Assembly: GCA_944386045.1 (NCBI GenBank)
Contig: CALWZO010000034.1
Span: forward strand, 1 to 45,589
Direction of reading: 5' to 3'
Origin: an uncultured Clostridia bacterium
GTDB taxonomy: Bacteria > Bacillota > Clostridia > Oscillospirales > Ruminococcaceae
DNA: 45,589 nucleotides
Shown here: positions 40,476 to 45,589 of the stretch, piece after piece
Position numbering within the stretch: position 1 is the stretch's first letter
Layout: every line of letters begins with the position of its first letter
Made by a program: the position numbers and the translations under genes
Notes under the pieces: generated by a model
What the model was told of the DNA's origin: nothing
What the model saw: the letters and a program-made list of their open reading frames with translations, nothing else
Databases searched by the model: none

Positions 40476-42254
40476 TCACACCTCCTCTTTGGACAGCTGG
40501 CTGTAAGCTATTTCACGGTATTCCTCACAGCTTTCCAACAGCTGTTTGTGGGTACCCTGCCCCACAATTCGGCCTTCGTCCATGACCAATATCAGGTCAG
40601 CATCCATTATGCTGGCCACACGCTGTCCCACTATTATTATGGTGGCATCGGACAGGTTTTGTTTCAGGGCCTTGCGCAGCTTCAGGTCGGTGGTGAAATC
40701 CAGCGCTGAAAAGCTGTCATCAAATATATATATCGGGGACATCTTCATTATTGCCCTGGCAATAGTCAGGCGCTGTCTTTGTCCGCCGGACACATTGGTA
40801 CCGCCCTGGCTGATGGGATAATCATAACCTTCTGTTTTGGCGGATATAAATTCTTTGGCCTGGGCTATCTCGCAGGCTTTTTCCATATCATCCTCGGTTG
40901 CTCCCGGATTGGCAGCCATAAGATTACTTCTTATTGTGCCGGAAAACAAAACGCTTTTCTGCGGTACATATCCTATCAGGTCCCTGAGGTTTTTCATGTT
41001 CATATCCCTTACATCAACGCCGTTGATCTTCACGCTTCCGCCGGTGACATCATACAAACGGGGTATAAGGTTTACCAGGCTGGTTTTTCCGCAGCCGGTG
41101 GAGCCGATTATGGCTGTTACCTGGCCGGCCTTGGCGGTAAATGTAATATCGCTCAGCACCTCGCCGTCGCCGCCGGGGTATGCAAAATTCACACCGCTGA
41201 ACTGCACATCACATCTGCCCTTGGGCAGTACGACTGCATCTTCTTTTTCCACAACCATATCCTGGGTATCCAGCACTTCTGATATACGGTTTACCGATAC
41301 CATGGCCCTGGGTATCATGATGAAAATGCCGGATATCATCATAAATGCGGCCATGATATTTCCCGAATACTGTATGTAAGCCATCATATCACCCACCAAC
41401 AGCTGGCTTCGGGCAATTTTTTCGGCACCTATCCAAACTATGGCCACCGGCACCAAGGACTGTATAAGGCTCATGGTCGGGCCCATAAAGCTCATAACCC
41501 TGTTTACAAACAGATTGGTTTTTCTGTAATCATTGCTGGCTTTGTCAAAGCGTTCCTCTTCGTATTTCTGTGTGGAGAAAGCGCGCACTACCATAAGGCC
41601 GGACAAACTTTCCCTGGCTATCAGGTTAAGACGGTCCACCAGTTCCTGTATCAATTTGAATTTCGGCAGGGCCAGCGAGTAAACGCAGGATATCAGCCCC
41701 AGCACCAGCAGGACGCTGAGGGCATTTATCCAGGCCATTGACGGCGCTTTTTTCATGGCCATGACGACACCGCCTATGCCCATCACCGGTGCAAAAACCA
41801 GTGTGCGCACACCCATGGACAGCATCATCTGAACCTGCTGCACATCGTTGGTGCTTCTGGTTATCAGCGAAGCTGTGGAAAACTGGTCAAACTCCGCACT
41901 GGAAAAACTTTCGATCTTTGCAAATACGCTTCGGCGCAGATCCCTGGACAAGCCGGTACCCATGCGCGCGTTGAAATACTGTACTGCCAGCGCACACAGG
42001 CTGGTTCCCATAGCTACCAAAAGCATTTTGAAACCTGTCTTATATATGTATTCTTTTTGCTCTGCTATCAGCACCCGGGCCCGTTCGCCTGTGGCGGCCG
42101 ATATCTTCTGGAAATATTCCTGTATGCCCACATTTACCAGCTGGCTCATAACATTTGGCAGCATCAGGTTGAAATATGCCTGAGCCGCAATAAATATTAT
42201 TGACGCAATCAGAAGCGGAATGTAAGGCTTGATATGTTCTTTGATATGTTTCAA
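40476..42254 (-). CDS. Heterodimeric ABC exporter subunit, degenerate Walker B, 592 aa
   Basis: Partner half-transporter: six helices (about residues 15-310), then an ATPase domain with Walker A GSTGCGKTS, Q-loop VPQKSVLF, signature VSGGQRQR, but Walker B YIFDDSFSALD, where Asp replaces the catalytic Glu. The switch position reads VGQRVAS (Gln in place of His). So this subunit supplies the degenerate ATP site and the other subunit the active one, as in known asymmetric exporters. TTG start with GAGGAG upstream, eight bases after the MarR stop. Confidence 0.92.
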   Translation of the reverse strand: MKHIKEHIKPYIPLLIASIIFIAAQAYFNLMLPNVMSQLVNVGIQEYFQKISAATGERARVLIAEQKEYIYKTGFKMLLVAMGTSLCALAVQYFNARMGTGLSRDLRRSVFAKIESFSSAEFDQFSTASLITRSTNDVQQVQMMLSMGVRTLVFAPVMGIGGVVMAMKKAPSMAWINALSVLLVLGLISCVYSLALPKFKLIQELVDRLNLIARESLSGLMVVRAFSTQKYEEERFDKASNDYRKTNLFVNRVMSFMGPTMSLIQSLVPVAIVWIGAEKIARSQLLVGDMMAYIQYSGNIMAAFMMISGIFIMIPRAMVSVNRISEVLDTQDMVVEKEDAVVLPKGRCDVQFSGVNFAYPGGDGEVLSDITFTAKAGQVTAIIGSTGCGKTSLVNLIPRLYDVTGGSVKINGVDVRDMNMKNLRDLIGYVPQKSVLFSGTIRSNLMAANPGATEDDMEKACEIAQAKEFISAKTEGYDYPISQGGTNVSGGQRQRLTIARAIMKMSPIYIFDDSFSALDFTTDLKLRKALKQNLSDATIIIVGQRVASIMDADLILVMDEGRIVGQGTHKQLLESCEEYREIAYSQLSKEEV

Positions 42255-42261
42255 ATGTAAA

Positions 42262-42702
42262 TCACTCCTCTTTGTTTATTTCCAAATCCAGATATTCGCC
42301 CAGCTGTGATAAAATATCGCACAACTCATTCAGTTTATCCTGCCCCAGCTTTCCGGACGCGTTGGACAATGCCCGGGCAAAGCTGCGGTATTTTTCATCC
42401 AGAAGGCTGTTTCCTTTTTCCGTAACAAATATAAAAGTCTGTCTTCTGTCCACATCGCTCATTTTTCTTTCGATAAGCTGCTGATTTTCCAGCGCCGTCA
42501 GTTTTTTGGAAACTGTCGGCAGTGCAACCCCCATTCTGCCGGCCAGCCGGCTGGGTGTTGCCCCGTCAGGGTAATGGTGCGCTATCATACGCAGCAGCCT
42601 CAGGTCTCCCACATTCTGATAAAATTTAGCCTGTAAGCATCTTATCCTGTTAGAAGTCCGGTGCAGCAGCGCAAAGGCATTTTCTCCGGTGTTTCTTTCC
42701 AC
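42262..42702 (-). CDS. MarR-family repressor of the ABC exporter operon, 146 aa
   Basis: Winged-helix MarR protein: helix-turn-helix about residues 52-80 (GATPSRLAGRMGVALPTVSKKLTALE), wing MSDVDRRQTFIFVTEKGN with the conserved Asp-x-Arg. GTG 42702 is proposed because AAGGAGG lies seven bases before it; a GTG two codons earlier touches it. It is the first gene of a three-gene operon, with a TTGACA promoter whose -10 overlaps a palindrome, so it probably represses itself and the exporter until a ligand binds. Confidence 0.88.
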   Translation of the reverse strand: MERNTGENAFALLHRTSNRIRCLQAKFYQNVGDLRLLRMIAHHYPDGATPSRLAGRMGVALPTVSKKLTALENQQLIERKMSDVDRRQTFIFVTEKGNSLLDEKYRSFARALSNASGKLGQDKLNELCDILSQLGEYLDLEINKEE

Positions 42703-42738
42703 AGTCACCCCTCCTTTGCATGGGAAATATTTAATGAT

Positions 42739-42791
42739 GTAAAATAATTAGCTTGTGTAACTATTTTACAGACTAAATATATATTTGTCAA
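42739..42791 (-). promoter_or_regulatory. Promoter and palindrome of the MarR/ABC operon
   Basis: TTGACA (42791-42786), 17-bp spacer, TAAAAT (42768-42763). The palindrome GTAAAATA-N15-TATTTTAC (42739-42769) covers the -10 box and the start of transcription. Confidence 0.65.
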
Positions 42792-42800
42792 CAGTTTTTG

Positions 42801-43568
42801 TCAGTTCTGTCTGTCAAGAACATCTTTGCCCATCTCCGGCAGGTTGTTCCACACCCTTTTGGGCATAAAGCTCATCCTGCACCTGGGGTTATACCTTTCT
42901 TTTATGGCTATGGCGTCATAAAACCCTTTCCACAGTTTCTGCGTTGCCAGTTCGTTTTCGTCCGGCGGCGGAAGCTGTATATCATCGGCAAATACAATCC
43001 TGTTTTCGCCATCGCTGTTTATCAGTGCCTGACCATGGGTTTTGTCATAAATCATAAACCGCTGGGAAGAAAACCTGGTGCAGAAATGCCAGGCTATCAG
43101 CGGCAGGATCCGGTTTTTTGGCTGTATACATGATATATACACATCCCCGGACTTATAAAAACGGACTATTCCCAGATACATTCGCCGTTCCCTTTCCAGG
43201 TGGGTATGGACTTTGAAAAGCCGGTTGACATCTGGGTCTGTCAGCATATTTTTTATTTTGCCCCCCATCTTGAAACCTTTCACCGCATAGTTAAGCATAT
43301 GCATCTCTTTGTTCTTCCGACAGCTCAAAAGACATTCGCGCAAAAAGTTCAGGTTTTCATACCCCATCTGTTCCTCTATGGCAAATTTCACCTTATACGC
43401 CTGCTCAAAATCTGTTTCTATCTCCACAGTCTGATAAAAAGACGGCTCGTATTCATTCATCGGAACAATATCCGCCGGTTTCAGCCTGTTGTAATAAAAG
43501 TTATATACACAGCAAAGAAAACCTTCAAAGCTGCCGTCATACACATATATCACTTTTTCGTTGTTCAA
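42801..43568 (-). CDS. TIGR03915-type DNA-repair partner protein (DUF4130), 255 aa
   Basis: Putative DNA metabolism protein that accompanies the radical SAM protein upstream in many bacteria. Recognisable parts are the N-terminal IYVYDGSFEGFLCCVYNFY, the middle HTHLERERRMYLGIVRF, and the C-terminal ERYNPRCRMSFMPKRVW with LPE. In some organisms it is linked to a uracil-DNA-glycosylase-like domain; none is fused here. It overlaps the radical SAM gene by four bases, and should share its damage-type promoter. Biochemistry is not settled. Confidence 0.85.
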   Translation of the reverse strand: MNNEKVIYVYDGSFEGFLCCVYNFYYNRLKPADIVPMNEYEPSFYQTVEIETDFEQAYKVKFAIEEQMGYENLNFLRECLLSCRKNKEMHMLNYAVKGFKMGGKIKNMLTDPDVNRLFKVHTHLERERRMYLGIVRFYKSGDVYISCIQPKNRILPLIAWHFCTRFSSQRFMIYDKTHGQALINSDGENRIVFADDIQLPPPDENELATQKLWKGFYDAIAIKERYNPRCRMSFMPKRVWNNLPEMGKDVLDRQN

Positions 43569-44851
43569 TTACTTGCACCTCCCGGTTCGCTTTGGTCTGA
43601 ATAATTATTTGCAATATCAAACAAGCTCAGTTGACTTATACCCGCTGTACTTTCTGCCAGCGTCAGCATTTTATAGGCTCGCTGCCCGTCTATGGCGCCG
43701 TAATAGCGGCTTTTACCCCTGCATGTGATGAAATACTGTGCCCTTTTCATAACCACACCAAGTTTTTTCGCGCCGTCAAAGTCCAGGCTGGCCATTTTCC
43801 TTGCTCTTATAATTCTTTGTGCACTTTTTACCCCTATGCCCGGCACCCTGAGCAGCATTTCATAGGGCGCGGTATTGATTTCGCAGGGAAAAAGGTGCAT
43901 GTTGTTTATTGCCCAGTTGCACTTCGGATCCAGCAGTGGGTTGAACATATTGTCCTTTTCACTGAGTATTTCATCTGCCCTGAACCCATAAAAGCGCAGC
44001 AGCCAGTCCGCCTGATACAGCCTGTGCTCACGCATAAGCGGCGGCTTTGTATCTTTTGCCGGAAGCAGTTTGTCCCGGTTTATGGGGATATATGCAGAAA
44101 AAAACACTCTTTTCAGCCGGTATTTGTCATACAATGCCTGGGTAAGGCGCAAAATCTGAAAATCCGTATCATCACTGGCGCCTACTATCATTTGGGTAGA
44201 CCGGCCTGCCGGCGCAAATTTTCTGGCGTGTCGATAGACTGTAAGCTCTTTTGATGAAACGGCACAGTTTTGGGCTATAGTTTTCATCGGTGACAAAATA
44301 CCGGCCCTGCTTTTCTGCGGGGCCAGTTTTTGCAGGCTTGCCTCGCTGGGCAGTTCTATATTTACGCTCACCCTGTCCGCCATGCGCCCCAGTACATCTA
44401 TCAATGCCGCCGATGCCCCGGGTATAACTTTGGCGTGTATATATCCATTAAATTTATATTCATATCTCAATATCCTGACACATTTTATTATCAGTTCCAT
44501 TGTATAATCCGGGTCTTTTACCACACCGGAAGAAACAAACAGTCCTTCTATATAATTTCTTTTATAAAATTCCATCGTCAGGTCCGCCAGCTCCCTGGGA
44601 GTAAAGGCCGTGCGCGGCACATCGTTGCTTTTTCTGTTTATGCAGAAAGCGCAGTCATATTCGCAAAAGTTGGTAAACAGCACCTTCAAAAGTGAAATAC
44701 ACCTGCCGTCGGCCGACCAGGAGTGGCATATACCGGCAATATTGGTACTGCCTATTCCTGCCCCCTTTCCCCTGGATACCCCGCTGGAAGTGCAGGCCAC
44801 ATCATACTTGGCCGCATCGGTAAGTATCTTTAGCTTTTCATACATATCCAC
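43565..44851 (-). CDS. Radical SAM putative DNA modification/repair protein, 428 aa
   Basis: Member of the TIGR03916 group. Iron-sulfur cluster motif Cys-x3-Cys-x2-Cys in CEYDCAFC (about residues 62-69), SAM-binding region with GLFVSSGV, and a C-terminal helix-hairpin-helix (RVPGIGVKSAQRII), a DNA-binding element. GTG 44851 is proposed: AAAGAGGTG lies six bases upstream, while the first in-frame GTG (44860) is inside it. First gene of an operon with the TIGR03915 partner. Its promoter has a copy of the LexA-like repressor operator in the spacer and a second just upstream, so damage induction is predicted. Confidence 0.9.
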   Translation of the reverse strand: MDMYEKLKILTDAAKYDVACTSSGVSRGKGAGIGSTNIAGICHSWSADGRCISLLKVLFTNFCEYDCAFCINRKSNDVPRTAFTPRELADLTMEFYKRNYIEGLFVSSGVVKDPDYTMELIIKCVRILRYEYKFNGYIHAKVIPGASAALIDVLGRMADRVSVNIELPSEASLQKLAPQKSRAGILSPMKTIAQNCAVSSKELTVYRHARKFAPAGRSTQMIVGASDDTDFQILRLTQALYDKYRLKRVFFSAYIPINRDKLLPAKDTKPPLMREHRLYQADWLLRFYGFRADEILSEKDNMFNPLLDPKCNWAINNMHLFPCEINTAPYEMLLRVPGIGVKSAQRIIRARKMASLDFDGAKKLGVVMKRAQYFITCRGKSRYYGAIDGQRAYKMLTLAESTAGISQLSLFDIANNYSDQSEPGGASN

Positions 44852-44870
44852 ATATATCACCTCTTTTTAT

Positions 44871-44899
44871 ATAATAACATCTGTTAGTTGTATTTTCAA
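44871..44899 (-). promoter_or_regulatory. Promoter of the radical SAM repair operon, with operator e in the spacer
   Basis: TTGAAA (44899-44894), 17-bp spacer, TATTAT (44876-44871). Operator e, ACATCTGTTAGTTGT (44877-44891), fills the spacer, as operator b does at 34953-34967. Confidence 0.72.
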
Positions 44900-44907
44900 T
44901 AATTTTT

Positions 44908-44922
44908 ACAACTATTGGTTGT
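44908..44922. promoter_or_regulatory. Operator f, ACAACTATTGGTTGT
   Basis: Palindrome of the same class, 31 bp centre to centre from operator e (three helical turns). It lies between the radical SAM promoter and the -35 box of the YbaK-like gene and could affect both. Confidence 0.65.
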
Positions 44923-44927
44923 TTTAT

Positions 44928-44956
44928 TTGCATTTGATTTATCTTTGTGATATATT
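44928..44956 (+). promoter_or_regulatory. Promoter of the YbaK-like gene
   Basis: TTGCAT (44928-44933), 17-bp spacer, TATATT (44951-44956). Confidence 0.55.
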
Positions 44957-44988
44957 GGTTTTATATTTGCGTAAACAGAGGTAAAAAA

Positions 44989-45462
44989 ATGTCTATCGAA
45001 GTGGTTAGAGAATATTTTAAAAAATATGATATGCAGGATAAGATACTGGAATTTCCGGTTTCCAGCGCAACCGTGGAACTGGCTGCTGTGGCCCTGGGCA
45101 CAGAACAGGCCAGAATTGCAAAAACAATGTCATTTAAAAAAGACGACGGCTGCATACTGGTGATAACTGCCGGAGATGTCAAAATTGACAATGCCAAATA
45201 CAGGCACACCTTTGGCCTGAAGGCCAAAATGCTGACTGCCGAAGAAGTTGTGGAATATGTGGGACATGCCATCGGCGGTGTTTGCCCCTTTGCCGTAAAA
45301 GAAGGGGTTCACGGCATATATATAGATGAAAGCGTAAAGCGATTTGAAACTGTTTTTCCCGCCTGCGGCTCCGCCAACAGCGCCATAGAGCTGACACCGG
45401 ATCAACTTTTTCAATACAGCAATGCCACCGGATGGGTTGATGTATGTAAACCTAAAGAATAA
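44989..45462 (+). CDS. YbaK/EbsC-type aminoacyl-tRNA deacylase, 157 aa
   Basis: Editing-domain protein that hydrolyses mischarged tRNA (Cys- or Ala-tRNA-Pro in relatives). SSATVELAAVALGTEQARIAKTM contains the conserved Lys expected in the pocket, then VLVITAGDVKID-like core, and GHAIGGVCPFAVKEG, the Gly-x-x-x-Pro loop of the family. Near the end, ACGSANSAIELTPDQL also fits. ATG 44989 has AGAGGT upstream; the frame opens 14 codons earlier in the promoter region. Followed by a terminator. Confidence 0.9.
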   Translation: MSIEVVREYFKKYDMQDKILEFPVSSATVELAAVALGTEQARIAKTMSFKKDDGCILVITAGDVKIDNAKYRHTFGLKAKMLTAEEVVEYVGHAIGGVCPFAVKEGVHGIYIDESVKRFETVFPACGSANSAIELTPDQLFQYSNATGWVDVCKPKE

Positions 45463-45491
45463 AAAAAGCAGGGCGAAAACCCTGCTTTTTT
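45461..45491 (+). terminator. Terminator after the YbaK-like gene
   Basis: Stem AAAAAAGCAGGG / CCCTGCTTTTTT with a six-base loop. Confidence 0.88.
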
Positions 45492-45493
45492 AC

Positions 45494-45509
45494 ATTTTGT
45501 TAACAAAAT
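45494..45509. repeat. Perfect 16-bp palindrome at the right edge
   Basis: ATTTTGTTAACAAAAT, with no loop. Could be an operator for a gene beyond the right edge. The last 80 bases show no gene. Confidence 0.4.
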
Positions 45510-45589
45510 ATATAACAATTGTTTACGCCCTCCGTCACTTTGTATCTTCTTTCCTCTGTATGGTAAATTATATTGTCTATTTTGTATAT

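Noticed and set aside
45520..45560. Minus-strand 12-codon ORF after a GAGGAAAG site at the right edge
   Set aside because: Too short, poor spacing and no similarity to a known leader peptide.

Overview
The window looks like chromosome from a low-to-mid GC Firmicute, most likely a gut-type anaerobic clostridium. This rests on strong Shine-Dalgarno sequences, frequent TTG and GTG starts, AT-rich intergenic DNA with TTGACA/TATAAT-type promoters, compact hairpin-plus-T terminators, a lipoprotein with a Gram-positive style lipobox, pyruvate phosphate dikinase, and a radical SAM DNA-repair pair common in Clostridia. No insertion sequence, phage structural gene, integrase or CRISPR array was seen. 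Everything is read from the sequence by eye; no database search was run.

Layout. 1-445: AT-rich non-coding DNA with two hairpins that share one loop. 480-5414: an ABC-F ATPase, a glutamate-synthase-like FMN protein and a C69 dipeptidase. 5484-10079 (minus): a small membrane protein, an ECF sigma factor and its zinc-binding anti-sigma, then a short FtsX permease (frameshifted), a long FtsX permease, an ATPase and a lipoprotein. 10205-15616: a GH13 alpha-glucosidase, a small membrane protein, release factor 3, a stand-alone GT51 transglycosylase and a Sir2 deacylase. 15707-19422 (minus): a MacB-like exporter with a large secreted, membrane-anchored partner protein. 19596-23567 (plus): DUF218 protein, MtaD-like deaminase, Ca2+/cation antiporter and uridine kinase. 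23704-23920: two tRNA-Ser genes. 24087-29207: corrinoid adenosyltransferase, ppdK, and an ArsR-controlled two-gene chromate transporter. 29237-34521: MATE and MFS transporters, an AraC regulator, a frameshifted GNAT gene and an M20 amidohydrolase. 34651-35697: a small membrane protein divergent from a LexA-like repressor. 35929-38518: a second ECF sigma/regulator pair and a glycosyltransferase relic. 38599-42702: a MarR-controlled heterodimeric ABC exporter. 42801-45462: a two-gene radical SAM DNA-repair operon divergent from a YbaK-type deacylase.

How the parts work together. Two regulatory circuits can be read directly. (1) The ECF sigma operon and the FtsX/ABC/lipoprotein operon each start with the same bipartite promoter, TGTAAC-N15-CAGTCTTA, so the sigma factor probably activates both itself and an envelope exporter. 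(2) A self-cleaving XRE-S24 (LexA-like) repressor has a 15-bp operator, ACAACT-N3-RGTTGT, at its own promoter, inside the promoter spacer of the divergent 84-residue membrane protein, and again 10 kb away inside the promoter spacer of the radical SAM repair operon. This looks like a small DNA-damage regulon outside classical LexA, and the membrane protein is a candidate damage-induced division inhibitor.

A recurring oddity is single-base lesions at short homopolymers (short FtsX, GNAT, glycosyltransferase). In addition, the AraC regulator reads through its own terminator into the convergent gene. These are either real decay or phase variation, or base-calling errors; re-sequencing would tell.
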